Under the pieces are notes generated by a model. The model was given only the letters and a program-made list of their open reading frames with translations, ran no database searches and was not told the origin of the DNA. A stretch of DNA of 64,000 bases from Clavaria fumosa (taxonomy: Eukaryota > Basidiomycota > Agaricomycetes > Agaricales > Clavariaceae). Shown piece after piece: positions 37,961-49,974 of this stretch; the first letter of the stretch is position 1; every line of letters starts with the position of its first letter. The stretch is taken from NCBI GenBank assembly GCA_951802425.1, contig OX637802.1, forward strand, positions 2,852,001 to 2,916,000, written 5' to 3'. A program made the position numbers and the translations under genes.

Positions 37961-38777
37961 TACGCCTTACTTGAGCAACGGCGCTGGCTGTGTCTCGTGC
38001 CAGAAATAAAACATTCATGAGCCCTCTACACATGAAGCGTTGGGAATTTGGGAAGGTCCATTGGAAATGCCAGTAGGTCAGATAGGCACCTTTCGCCTCC
38101 TGCGTCCCTCCTGCTCATCGATAGCGTCTCAAACGCAGTCTGGGACGCGGGCAAAAGATGCTCAACAATCCAAGTCTGGTAACTGCGTTCAAATTTAGGT
38201 CGTTCAGGCGACAAAAACGAAAGATGCAGTGTTGGCCCCAATCACCCCAACTGACCCCGCGTTCGTGTCTGGGAGTCCCATGGCATGGTCCGTTGGCTAA
38301 GTCTACCATCCCAATTCCAGAGGCGCGCGTACCGTGACGGACCCATAACACGCATGAGTACCCATGTTTTTAGAGATGAAAGGACTTGATGGCAACGCAT
38401 GGCGCGGACGCCACTACATGAGGACAAGGACTGTCTTGTCTACATCTACCCCACAACGTGCTCATTCAACGTTCCATCGTGAGCGAACCCACGCCAGCGC
38501 CACGACGAAATGACAGCGGTTCTTGCCTCGCTAAAACTTTCTTTCTCAGTTAATCTTGATTTGGTTTCCTTTGAAATACGGCAACCATTCAGCTGAATGG
38601 GCGCTGAAGTCAAACACCACTGAGAAGGCAATTGCAAAGTGTTAGGGAAAAATTGGCCCCAACAGAGACCACATCGATAAACGTGCGATACACCCACTAA
38701 ATGGCGCGCAGAAGAAACTACCGGCGCCGGGGAGACGCATCCCCATCCTGCCCCTAATAAACATAACGTCGCGAAGA
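37961..38777. other. Intergenic, nothing identified
   Basis: Open frames are short and without motifs. The second split-repeat element begins at 38778. Confidence 0.45.
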
Positions 38778-38928
38778 TGCACGGACTCGAAACAGAAAGT
38801 AAGAGTCCGACATCTCGGACAAAGCCAAACAAACTCGAACATAATCCCATTCCACACTTCCTCTCTCCCCTACCACTACCATTACTGTAACACCAGTAGT
38901 GCAACATACTCTTCACTCTTATTTTGAA
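38778..38928 (+). repeat. Split direct repeat A, 5' copy (second element)
   Basis: 151 bp matching 44138-44288; ends ATTTTGAA. Confidence 0.88.
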
Positions 38929-39179
38929 GCTGTTCTCTCTGGGTTCCTTGCAGGGACACAGCTACTGTGGATCCTCAGGTTCGTCAGGAGCAGCCGTTGG
39001 CCAGCTGCTGCACCATCGCTGCCGGGATACCGACACTCTCTCGTTGAGCACATGGCCTGGAGGAGCAGCAGGTGGTAGCGCATGAATGAGTTATTCCTTG
39101 TTGCCCCCATTTCATCTGAGTGGTCTTCCAGGGTCTTCCAATATAGCAACCTCAGCTCTGCAGGTCACACCTGGTCGTC

Positions 39180-40699
39180 AGGTACGGTGGCCGTTGCCCC
39201 ACTCGTCGTATTGTCGCTGCCAGGTTCTGGCGTGTCGAAGGGTGGTCTGTCCAAGACTCCCGGGCTCACCGTTTCGGGTGCCGTTGTCCCATCGGGTGCA
39301 TCTGTGCTGCCGGGCTCGGTGCTTGTCCCGTCGGGTGCACCTACGCTGCCAGGCTCAGTGCCGTTGCCTCATTGGCCGTACACCTACGCTGCCAGACTCG
39401 GCGCCGTTGCCCCGTATGCTGCCAGGTCCTGTGCGGCAGTTTGGGGTGCCGTTGCCCCGTCGGGTGCACCTGCGCTGCCAGGCTCGGTGCTTGTCCCATC
39501 GGGTGCACCTACGCTGCCAGGCTCGGTGCCGTTGCCCCGTTGGCTGTACACCTATGCTGCCGGACTCGGTGCCGTTGCCCCGTTGACCATACCTATGCTG
39601 CCAGGTCCTGTGCGGACGGTTTGGGGTGCCGTTGCCCCGTCCGGTGCGCCTACGCTGCCGGTTTCGGGTGCCGTTGCCCCGTCCGGTGCACCTATGCTGC
39701 CGGTTTCGGGTGCCGTTGCCCCGTCATAACTATGCTGCCAGTTTTGGGTGCCATTGCCCCATCAGCTGTGCCTACTGCCTGCCCCGTCCGGTGCGCCTAC
39801 GCTGCCGGTTTCGGGTGCCGTTGCCCCGTCCGGTGCACCTATGCTACCGGTCTCGGGTGCTGTTGCCCCGTCATAACTATGCTGCCAGTTTTGGGTGCCG
39901 TTGCCCCATCAGCTGTGCCTACTGCCTGCCCTGTCTGGTGCGCCTACGCTGCCGGTTTCGGGTGCCGTTGCCCCGTCCGGTGCACCTACGCTGCCGGTTT
40001 CGGGTGCCCCGTCATAACTATGCTGCCAGTTTTGGGTGCCATTACCCCATCAGCTGTGCCTACTGCCTGCCCCGTCCGGTGCGCCTACGCTGCCGGTTTC
40101 GGGTGCCGTTGCCCCGTCCGGTGCACCTATGCTGCCGGTTTCGGGTGCCGTTGCCCTGTCATAACTATGCTGCCAGTTTTGGGTGCCGTTGCCCCATCAG
40201 CTGTGCCTACTGCCTGCCCCGTCCGGTGCGCCTACGCTGCCGGTTTCGGGTGCCATTGCCCCGTCCGGTGCACCTACGCTGCCGGTTTCGGGTGCCGTTG
40301 CCCTGTCATAACTATGCTGCCAGTTTTTGGGTGCCATTGCCCCATCAGCTGTGCCTACTGCCTGCCCTGTCCGGTGCGCCTACGCTGCCGGTTTCGGGTG
40401 CCGTTGCCCCGTCCGGTGCACCTACGCTGCCGGTCTCGGGTGCCGTTGCCCTGTCATAACTATGCTGCCAGTTTTGGGTGCCGTTGCCCCATCAGCTGGG
40501 TGCACCTACGCTGCCAGACTCGGTGCCGTTGCCCTGTGGGCCGTACCTGTGCTGCCAGGTCCTATGCGGCCGGTTTTGGGTGCCATTGCCCCGTCAGCTC
40601 TACCTATGCTGCTAGTTTCAGGTGCCGTTGCCCCGTCATACCTATGCTGCCAGTTTTGGGTGCCGTTGCCCCACCAGCTGTGCCTATGCTACCAGTTTT
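39180..40699 (+). repeat. 42-bp tandem repeats in a 147-bp higher-order unit
   Basis: The basic unit runs GTGCCGTTGCCCCGTC then GGTGCACCTACGCTGCC and varies. A longer unit, marked by CCTACTGCCTGCC, recurs at 39771, 39918, 40059, 40206 and 40354 (spacing 141-148). Because 42 and 147 are multiples of three, long frames stay open in all three plus-strand registers (the longest 39372-40904). I do not regard these as genes. Confidence 0.85.
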
Positions 40700-41060
40700 G
40701 GACTTGTCAGAGCCGGCCACTCCTGTCCCTTTGGACTTAATTATTGGAGCTTCTTCCTCCGGCTGGTCCTTCTGTCCCTTCGGACTTGTCAGAGCTGGCC
40801 ACTCCTGTCCCTTTGGACTTAATTATTGGAGCTTCTTCCTCCGGCTGGTCCTTCTGTCCCTTTGGACTTGTCAGAGCTGGCCACTCCTGTCCCTTTGGAC
40901 TTAATTATTGGAGCTTCTTCCTCCGGCTGGTCCTTCTGTCCCTTTGGACTTGTCAGAGCCGGCCACTCCTGTCCCTTTGGACTTAATTATTGGAGCTTCT
41001 TCCTCCGGCTGGTCCTTCTGTCCCTTTGGACTTGTCAGAGCTGGCCACTCCTGTCCCCTT
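40700..41060 (+). repeat. 82-bp tandem repeat, about 4.5 copies
   Basis: Units begin GGACTTGTCAGAGC and include TTATTGGAGCTTCTTCCTCC, at 40700, 40782, 40864, 40946 and 41028. Very little divergence between copies. 82 is not a multiple of three, so frames shift from copy to copy. Confidence 0.88.
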
Positions 41061-41398
41061 GAACTTAATTATCGGAGCCAGCTTCCCCTGTCCCTTGGAA
41101 GTTATCGGAGCCAGCTGGCCCGGTGGCTCTACCATGCTGTCTTGCCCCCTTTGGAGTGCTACCAGGGAGTGGCACCTCAGCCCTCCAGCCCGGCGCTCCT
41201 GCCCTTGCATCCATTGTTCTGGCATCTCTGTTGCCCGGATTTGCGGCTCGAGCTGCCTCTAGGCTATTAGCCTCCACCTTGTGCGGCCTAGCCCTGCTGT
41301 ACCGGGTAACAGACCCTTCAGCCAGGAGGTGGCAGGAGAGCACCTCTGCCTGGCGCTCCTGCCTTGGATGCCCATGCGCTGGCAAATCCTAGTATGGC

Positions 41399-41754
41399 TG
41401 GATGTTTCCTTCCTCCCTCATCAGGCTCGCCCCTTTCTGAGCGTTGCCAAGGAGTGGCACCCCTTCCCTCCAGCCCAGCACGCCCGCTGTGGCATCCATT
41501 GTTCTGGCAACTCTGTTGCCTGGACTTGCGGTGCATGCTGCCCCTGGACTTCTCCAGGTCATTGAGCTCTACCCGCTGGATGTTTCCTTCCTCCCTCATC
41601 AGGCTCGCCCCTTTCTGAGCGTTGCCAAGGAGTGGCACCCCTTCCCTCCAGCCCAGCGCTCCCGCTGTGGCATCCATTGTTCTGGCAACTCTGTTGCCTG
41701 GACTTGCGGTGCATGCTGCCCCTGGACCTCTCCAGGTCATTGAGCTCCACCCTT
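41399..41754 (+). repeat. 178-bp tandem duplication
   Basis: 41399-41576 and 41577-41754 are nearly identical. Flanking sequence to about 42990 contains more distant copies of the same phrases (TCTGGCATCTCTG, GGACTTGTCC), so the whole interior may have grown from one ancestral unit. Confidence 0.8.
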
Positions 41755-42990
41755 GGGCGGCCAAGCCCTGCTGTACCGGGTGTGCAAGCGATGTTGCCTG
41801 TATTTTAACCCTCTGGCATCTCTGCCTGGTCCTACCATCCCTTGGGCTTTCTGCCCCCCCCTCTGAGTGTTCATCACTCATCGGGCTCGGTGGTATCTGC
41901 CCAGTTCGGTGCGCTGCCATAGGGAGTGGCACCTCTGACTCTCAGCCCTGTGCTCCTGCCGCTGTGACGGTTGTTCTAGCACCTCAGTTGCCTGGGTTTG
42001 TGACTCTTTGGCACCTCTGCCTGGTCCTGCCAGACTTTTAACTTGTTATCTGCTCGTTTCGAGGCACTGCTGAGTAGTGGCGCCTCTGCCCTTCAGCCTG
42101 GTGCTCCTGTCGCTGCACCGATACTCTGGCGCCTCAGCGGCCTGGCTCGGCAGCTCAGGCTGCCTCTGGACTTGTCCGGGTCATCGAGCTTCACCATTGC
42201 GTGGCCAGGCCTCACCATATTATGTATTGCGTCCTTGGCTCTTCAGAGTAGGAAGTAGTACTGCACCTCTGCCTGGCCCTTCTGCCTTGGCCACTCTGGT
42301 GCTGTCAAGTCCCGGTATGCCAGGGAATATCCCTGCGCACTCACCAATTTCAGTGGTATCTACCCCCTTTCGGTGTGATGCCAGCGAGTGGCGACTCTGC
42401 CCCTCAGCCCGGCACCCTTGCCACTGCAACCATTGTTCTTGTACCTCGGTTGCCCTGATTGCGGCTCAAGCTGCCCCTGGACTTGTCCAGTTCTTCGGCT
42501 TCCACTAGTGAACCTTCGGCTCCTCAACATGGCCCTCCACAGCCAGGATGTAAATCTGAAGCGTTAGCCTCCAACTTGGTTTGGCCAAACCCTGCCATAC
42601 TGTGTATTGGATCCTTGGCTCTTCAGCCTAGTCCTCCGCAGTCAAGAAGTAGTGCCGCACCCCTGCCTGCGCCTACCTTGGCCACCCTTGCACTGTCGTT
42701 ATAATACCTCAGTTAACCGGATTTGCGGCTCAAGCTGCCCCTGGACTTATCCTGGGTAAGCTTCGCAACTCTGCGGCACATCCCGGCGCTCCTGCCGCTG
42801 TGGCTGTTGTTCTGGTACCTCAGTTAACCAGATTTGCGGGTCAAGCTACCCCTAGCCTTATCCAGGGTTCAGCTTCCACCTTCGTGCAGCCAGGCCCCAC
42901 CGCACCACGTTGTGGTCCCTTAGCTCCTCCTGCGTTAGCCACACATGCGCAGCAGGTCAGGAAATTTACTTCCTCAGTCATCAGGCCTGT

Positions 42991-43920
42991 GGGGCCCCTT
43001 ACAGTGTGCTGCGAGGAGTAGCACGTCCTTTTACAACAATCTACATATCGGACACATGCTCAGGCTCATGGTCACTGTTATTATTCTAGTACATTGTGCT
43101 GGCAAGCTTCGGCGAGATCATATCCATCCCTATCTCGCAGTCCAATTGTGATGTCTTGCCTTATACATTCAGCGAAGGTATTGTTTGAATTCTTGGGCGG
43201 CGCTGTAAATGTGAGGTCTCCCTGATGCTCTCAGAATATCGGGTAATTCCATGTGCGATGCCCTCATACATCCTGTTAGTAAGACTCCAAATAAATTGAG
43301 AACCCTGCCTGAACCCTTAGATGCCCTATCAGTATTATCTTAGAAAAGTCTCTTCGCTGAATCCTAGTCATTGCCAATGTGTCTCTTCTTGATGAGGCAA
43401 CTGCAGCTGCTGAAGGCATTCATGGCCTATAGTGTATCAGGCCAATAAATACATTCTATGGCCATCTTGCGAATTAAAGTGAAAGGATCCGGTACTCGGC
43501 TGCTCATTCTCTTCTGAACGCACCGCACTGCATGCAGATCTCTGTAACACTTTCATTGTTGTCCAATACTCAAATGTAAATGAGTCCATTGACAATTTTT
43601 GCTACCATGTATGTTGTCTACACCACAACAAAGTCCACAGCTTCACCATCGATGGTTGGGTTATGTCTCGACGAACTCTGAGTTCTTTGACGTCCTGACC
43701 ATTACTGCTTCTTCTCTTACCAACTCTCCTGAAAACCCTATACTTTCGGAGTCACAATGTGCCACTGTTTCAATGGGTTATGAAGCTACTCCATCCCCTT
43801 GTGTGTTCACCCGCCCATATTATCCTGGTGTGTCTCTGCCGAGCACTGGCATTGTGAATAAGGCCACCATTCTGTGTGAAGTCCTCCTCCGTCTTGTTGT
43901 GATTGCATCCGCCCTCCGTT
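42991..43920. other. Unique interior part of the second element
   Basis: No repeats and no recognisable protein; frames up to 107 codons without motifs. Confidence 0.4.
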
Positions 43921-44057
43921 GAGATGATGAATAATGGACCTCTCTCTGGGTGCCGTTCCGGGGTCGCGGGGGTGCCCGCTGCGGGTGGCTCCCCCACCGG
44001 CACACCACAGATAGGAGTTTGCAAGATGCAGACGCCTCTCTCCCCCGAATTGTAGAC
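43921..44057 (+). pseudogene. Relic of the tyrosine recombinase C-terminus
   Basis: The segment GTTCCGGGGTCGCG ... GCTGCGGGTGGCTCCCCC matches the end of the recombinase gene of the autonomous element. In frame it reads CRSGVAGVPAAGGSPTGTPQ against HRSGVAALLAAGGSPATAQQ. Only the last about 40 codons remain; the catalytic domain is gone. Confidence 0.75.
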
Positions 44058-44137
44058 ACAATCAGATCCTATTGTGTACCTAATAGTCCTTATTACATCC
44101 AACCTCCACAATCCTACAACTGGCGGGAAGGACGAGA
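43983..44137 (+). repeat. Split direct repeat B, inner copy (second element)
   Basis: 155 bp matching 44326-44480; directly abuts repeat A at 44138. Confidence 0.88.
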
Positions 44138-44288
44138 TGCACGGACTCGAAACAGAAAGTAAGAGTCCGACATCTCGGACAAAGCCAAACAAACTCGAAC
44201 ATAATCCCATTCCACACTTCCTCTCTCCCCTACCACTACCATTACTGTAACACCAGTAGTGCAACATACTCTTCACTCTTATTTTGAA
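44138..44288 (+). repeat. Split direct repeat A, 3' copy (second element)
   Basis: 151 bp matching 38778-38928. Confidence 0.88.
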
Positions 44289-44325
44289 CCCTCCCTCCTC
44301 TCCCTTTGATTGTGTCTTTGTCGTT

Positions 44326-44480
44326 GGGTGGCTCCCCCACCGGCACACCACAGATAGGAGTTTGCAAGATGCAGACGCCTCTCTCCCCCGAATTGTAGAC
44401 ACAATCAGATCCTATTGTGTACCTAATAGTCCTTATTACATCCAACCTCCACAATCCTACAACTGGCGGGAAGGACGAGA
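44326..44480 (+). repeat. Split direct repeat B, outer copy (second element)
   Basis: 155 bp matching 43983-44137; forms the 3' end of the element. Unrelated sequence (CTTTTTTCAGCTC) follows. Confidence 0.88.
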
Positions 44481-44715
44481 CTTTTTTCAGCTCAACGGTT
44501 GGGCGCCGAGGGGTACAACGGATTCATTACGTAATGCAAAATGTGATCCCGTGACCTTGCTGCAAAGGTTGTCGACTGTGGCAGTGCAATGTAGACTCAG
44601 GACCCATAACTTCCCATTCTTTGTAGAAAACTAGATGGCTACATTTGTGGACAAATTCTCGAACGCCACATACCCCGCCGCAGGGCCACCTCGCCCTCAG
44701 CGCCTCCCCGTCGAA

Positions 44716-47700
44716 CTATGCAGAGGCCTCAAGGGCTCTCACCACTGCCAGCGCCCGCCAGTTCTTCTGGTCCGACGGCGCCAAGAAGACGCCCCTCTGG
44801 GCGACCCCCCTGGCAGCCGCAGCCTGCCCGCTTAGCGCGAGCGCCGTGGCGTGCACGAGGCACTCCTCCCTCTGCGCTGCTAGTGATGGTGCACATGCCG
44901 CGAGCACGGCGTCCGCATGCGCAGACAGCCCGCGCTGGATGAGCATCTCCGCGAGCGCGCGGCGGGCGGGCCGGTCCGCGGGCCGCGCGTGAACGGCACG
45001 CTGCAGCGTCGAGAGCGCCTTGCGGGGATTCTCCTGGAAGGCAGACATCAGTCGTTGTAGGTACGTGCATGTGGGGAGCGGTGGGGTACGTACCTGCGCG
45101 AGGTAGCACCTCGTCAAAAGGCGCTCGACTTCGTTCGTCGGGTCGTGCGTGCGTCTGTCTTCGATCGACATGGATAGAAGTTCAGAGAGCGCGGCGTCTA
45201 CTAGCCCTTCGTCGTCCGTCAGGATGCCCATGCTTGCCAAGGTTGCGATGGCCGCGACGTTATCTGGGTCAGCGGTGATGCTGGCGCGTTGAAAAAGAGA
45301 ATAAATGAGTGTCTTGTGCTCAATATGAAACAACGGAGTTAACTACCATTGCAGCAGGTGTGCCTTCGCACCCTCGCGTGCCCCTTCTGAACCGACAAGC
45401 CAAAGAGCCTTGGCCATAAGTACTGTTACATGTCCCCTGATTTTGGCGTCACTCGAGTGATTCAGTGCATCCTGGAAGAACGCCAATGATTCCTCCATGT
45501 TACCCAGTTTCAACATAGCAAGGGCGCTCCCAAGCAGCGCCTGTGCTCTAAGGGAAGAGACCGCGCCGTCTTCGTCATCTTTTAGGAGTCCCTGGACAAT
45601 TTGGGACACTTCCTTCGCGCCCTCAAAGTCACCGGTAGACATTAGCATTCGGCCAAGATTTAAATTGGCAATGCAGTACTGCCGCTCGACGACGGCGTTC
45701 TCGGTCTCCTCGTACATGGTTTCCAGGATGCTGATACAGCGTCTGAGGAGTTCAATACCCTGCTCCGGTTGCGCAAGGCGCTCGGACACCAGTGCAAGGA
45801 GATGAAGCGCCGAAACGTCGTTGGGGCGGCGCTGGCAGTATCGGTCCAGTACGGCAAAAGCGGGTAGAAGGTTTTCCGAATCGCGGGCGCGATCAGAGCC
45901 GTCGTCGCTGGCGAATATGCGTGATGCGAATTCGAGCTCTGCTTCAGGCTTCGTGTAGGGGAAATTGAGAGCTCGCGCAAAGTGGCGGGGGGGCAAGACT
46001 GGCTTACCACATCAGCAGTTAGGCCCATGGCATGTTCGAAGAGCGCGAGAGCATCCCGATCGAGACCGCATGCGGAAGCCACTAATGCGTGGCCCACCCA
46101 TGTAAGGGTAAAAGCAGGATCCAGTCTCTGAGCCGTATGCAAGGCGTCGCTTGCAAGCTCCAGGTCATTGTGATGTAGATAGAGCAATCCCAAGTTCGTC
46201 CAAGTCTTGGTGTCCTAATAAGAAGATTCGATGTAACATAAAGAGAATGCAAGCTGCGGAAGTAAATACCTTTGAGTTAATTTCAAGCGCCTTGATAAAG
46301 GCATGCTGGGCAATCTTGGGTTGCAGCGCAAGCTGCATGCTTCCTAAGGTGGCCCAGTAGGCACCGTTCGTTGGATCTAAACGGATAGCCTCCATCATGT
46401 ACTTGAGGGCTTGCGCCTTACACCTCTCAATTGAATGAGAGCTCGCGCTGAAAGTATGCACCGCGATGCTCAGATCGAACCAGATGCTGTCCGCTCTGTC
46501 GGCAGTACAAAGGGACAGGCGATGATCGTGGATGACGATGGTTGTCTTGAGGACGTCGAGGCTAGCGAGTCTGCCATCCGTTCTCACCACAGGATATTCA
46601 AGGATCCCACCAAGACGCTCGCTGGAGGCACTTCCGAGTAATGCCAAGGAGGCGGCAACAACCTCGAGCACCTCTACCTCATTGCTAAAGAACGTTTGGC
46701 CCGACAGCGCATAGAAGGCGTCCGCTATAGTTTTCCAGGCGGCGCATCGGAATGCGGCGGCGTGTGGAATCATACGAAGAGAGACATGGACGGAGGCGAT
46801 AAAAGATAGCTCGGCCCTCGATGTAAACCCCGTCGATCGCTCCGCTCGGCCGAGGTCCAGGTGCGCCTGTGCAAGGGACAAAAGTGTTCCAATTTCTGAC
46901 GGCTGCTCGATAATAATTGATCGGAAAGAGTCGATGGCTTCTTGGAACTGGCCTGTTTGGCGTTGAGTCTCACCGATGAAGTAATTGCACAACCAATCTT
47001 CAGGATCTAGTTCCTGTGCGCGCCTCAGAGCTTTGAGTGCGGCAGCATGACGACCAGCCCTGACGTAGGCTTCGCCGAGACGAAGCCACGAAGTTGAATC
47101 ATCCGGCTCTCCTCTTATTGAGACTTGCAACGCCTGTATAGCACGCGGGTAGTGCCTGCGAACCTTGGGATAGAGGTTAGAACAGAAGGAACTCGAGGAT
47201 GATTGTACACACAAGTTCAACGACCCCAACGGCTTTCCACGCCCACGCATTTGTGGGCAAGTGCTTGGCAGTCGCGGCGGTCTCCAGGGCGCTTGGCCCA
47301 CCCTCGCCATCGATCGTGCGTCTAGCGATGACCTCGACCAAATCCCATTCCCTGTCTTCCGCGAAGCCTTCGGCGAGCCTGCGCGCGGCCTCTGTCTCAC
47401 GAGCGTCCAGCTCGAACGCCTTTTGGAAACACTTTGAGGCGCGCGTGCGATCCGGCGGACGTATGAACTCGACATAGTAGATGCCGAGCGACGTGAATGC
47501 GGGTGCATACGATTGGTAGTACTTCAACGAGGTAATGAAGTACTTGTACGAGTCTGCCCGTTTGTCATCTGTCCAAACCGACTGGGACGTCAGTGATTGC
47601 AAGCTCAAAAATAGACTACGCTTGCCGCCAATATCCCAGTAGGACGTTCCGATCCTCCATGCACAGCGCGCCTTATCAATATCCCTGTTGTCCAAAATCG

Positions 47701-49709
47701 CCAGCTTTTCAAGGACGTGCATGAGCCTTTCTATTCCGCCGATCAGATCGCCACACCGACTGAGACACCATGCCTGTTCTTCCTTGGCCCGCAGCCCTTC
47801 TTGCCAGTCGTCTGGAAGAAGTTCGGCGACGCGTGCAAAAAGGTCAGCCGCATCAGCCCACCTCTTAACGCGCTGCAATATGTAGCCGCGGCCTAATAGG
47901 CAGGAGATATTGTCAGGATCCAGCGTGAGGACTTCGTCAATGATTCTCGAGGCGCGGGGGTGGAGTTTTGGCGGATGGAGATGCACAAGTGATGTTGCCA
48001 ACACCATGTTGAATCCTTTGCGTGTCCTGGGTGATTACAATAGAGAGATTTACAGACGGCAAGATTCGTTGCTCCTACAATTTAAGCACCTTGCCGGTGT
48101 TGAACTCGGCTCTTTGAACAAGCTCCACCCCAATGTCCGCCACTTTTATGGCGGCTTCGTAGTCTAGCTCTCTCAAATGCGCTTCGGCGACGATCCGGTG
48201 CGCAGGAATGGAGTTGGAAGCCGCGGGCAAGCAATCCTGCAATAGGATGGGACACCATTCAAAACCGAGACGGCTGGTCTCAACTCACAACCAGAGCGTC
48301 ATAAGCGTCGGAAGCTTCCACGATCTGCCCTCCGTCACTGTCATCATCGTCGTCCCTTTCAAGCGAGATGTTCATGTACGCAAAATATGACCTCAGCAGC
48401 GAGGTCAAGGGTAGCGAAGGAAACAGGCGCATCATTTGCTGGAAATGTGCCAGACCGTAATCGTCTGAAATACAGAAAATGAGAAAACTCAAGTCACTTC
48501 GTAGCTGGAAATTTAAGAACGAACTTATCGCCTCGCAATCTTTCCCGTCAAAAAAGATAAGCCAGGCTAGTTCGTCTGGGATGCCGAGCAAGACGACTCC
48601 GTTCACTAGTTCATCCAACTCAGCCGCAATTTTGCTTTTAGTAGGACAAGCAGGTAGGGCATGAAGATATTCATTCTTGTGGTAGATGAGCTTGGATTCC
48701 GCCTGCCGGCGGAGACTATCTGACGCGCAAGGATGGTTCGAAATTTCTTCGTAGAGTTTCGGGAGCTTAGAGACAGACCATGTCAATAGCTAACAAGCTT
48801 TAGGGACAGGTAGCTCACCCTAGAGGAGGCCATGACTTCGTTCAAGACCTGCCTCCTGAGTTTCTCTGGACTGGGAGCGCTCAATCGCAGCCTGCGTTTG
48901 TCAATTTCATTCTTGATAGTCTGCTGTTCGCCTTTTTCCACAAGGGCAACTAGTTCCTCAAGGACAGGAAGAAAGTTGTGAACCGCAGTTTGGATACTGA
49001 ATGTAGCCGTTCCGGTAGGATTGGTGTGATCGGGCGCCGGGAGAGTGGATAGCGTGGGGTACAGAGGAGAACCAGGAAGCAGAAGGGAGAGGGCATCGAT
49101 GACTTGATCGCGAGATCCTTCGCTGCGACGCAGTTCAATGAGGTTCTGCACCGATTCTGCGCATTTACTTGCATCGCCGCTTGTGGGTTGTGAGCTGAGA
49201 GTGAAGAGGAAATTGGATGGTCGCACCTGCCCGCAAACATAGTGGCGAGTTGCAGCAGCGTATCGGCGTACTCGTCCCATCGTTGCCTTCGCTGATAGAA
49301 CTTTGAGAGGCCCTAACCGTGCAGAGTCAGATAATTACCACAAATCAGCGATGAGTTGACCTACTTGCCATGCAAGGACCTGACCTTGGTCACATTGTAT
49401 GGCCTTCCTATAAGCCTAAATGTGCAGAAAAATGTAGCGCCGGTTGATGGGCAACAATACACAGAAAATAACCTGTTCGCTGCTTTCATATTCACCTAGC
49501 TCCAAGCTAGCAAGACCGAGGAAAACGTTCCTGTGCGCTTGCGGTCATTCGAGCAAATATGGTGAATGTCGTCGAAAGCTAGAAACGCACGCATTGTAGT
49601 TATCAGGATCAAAACTCAGAACCTCAAGGACCGTATCTTTTGCGACTTGAAAATTCTTCTTGTGAAGGGCATCTCTGGCTGCCTTGAGCTTAGTCTTGAG
49701 GGAAGCCAT
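44716..49709 (-). CDS. SKI3: Ski3, TPR scaffold of the Ski complex
   Basis: Ski3 (TTC37) holds the Ski2 helicase and Ski8 and feeds mRNA to the cytoplasmic exosome for 3'-5' decay. From ATG 49709 the first exon reads MASLKTKLKAARDALHKKNF, then VLEVLSFDPDNYNA. TPR units run through the whole protein, for example YPRAIQALQVSIRGEPDDST, LKALRRAQELDPEDWLCNYF and GQFQEAIDSFRSIIIEQPSE (about 47170-46900), a block very close to other Ski3 proteins. Later units include YMMEAIRLDPTNGAYWATLG and LYLHHNDLELASDALHTAQR. The last exon ends NWRALAVVRALEASA with stop at 44716. About 1,400 aa over ten or more exons, normal for Ski3. It is divergent from the PHD gene. The retroelement ends 235 bp beyond its 3' end without harming it. 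Confidence 0.88.
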
Positions 49710-49974
49710 TCAAGCGCGCCGATTCGCGAGTGCCAAGGTGTAGTTGGGAGGGCACAATGCAGTACTTCAAGATTCAAGCCTAGAACCCTGCATGAGCAGA
49801 CCTCAATCTAGTAGCCATGACTTGTCCTGAACCAGACATACTTCGAGGGCCCTCTCGACATTCCCAGTTTACTGCCGCCTGACTGACACGTGACCGTCAA
49901 ATGAGCGGAGACGCCGCTCTGAATTCCTGGCTTCAGAGGGTGATTTGCCCAAAAGCCTTGACCGACCTCAAGCA

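Larger units (their letters stand above)
38778..44480 (+). mobile_element. Non-autonomous split-direct-repeat element with tandem-repeat interior
   Basis: The 5.7-kb unit has the same order as the retrotransposon at 27.7-33.6 kb but on the plus strand: repeat A (38778-38928), interior, repeat B (43983-44137), repeat A (44138-44288), a 37-bp spacer, repeat B (44326-44480). Copies match by eye (A 151 bp, B 155 bp). A begins TGCACGGACTCGAA, like TGCATGGTCTCAA in the other element. After the first A comes TGGGTTCCTTGCAGGG, one base off the other element's leader. Before the inner B lies a short relic of the recombinase C-terminus. I see no Gag, RT or complete recombinase; the interior is mostly tandem repeats. 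It must be mobilised, if at all, by proteins from an autonomous relative. Confidence 0.8.

Noticed and set aside
39372..40904. 510-codon plus-strand frame rich in Cys and Pro
   Set aside because: It lies wholly in 42/147-bp tandem repeats that leave all three frames open; no domain, and composition follows the repeat.
43770..44402. 210-codon minus-strand frame, and the similar one at 38446-38916
   Set aside because: Both read the antisense of the split direct repeats of the second element; their similarity comes from the repeats.
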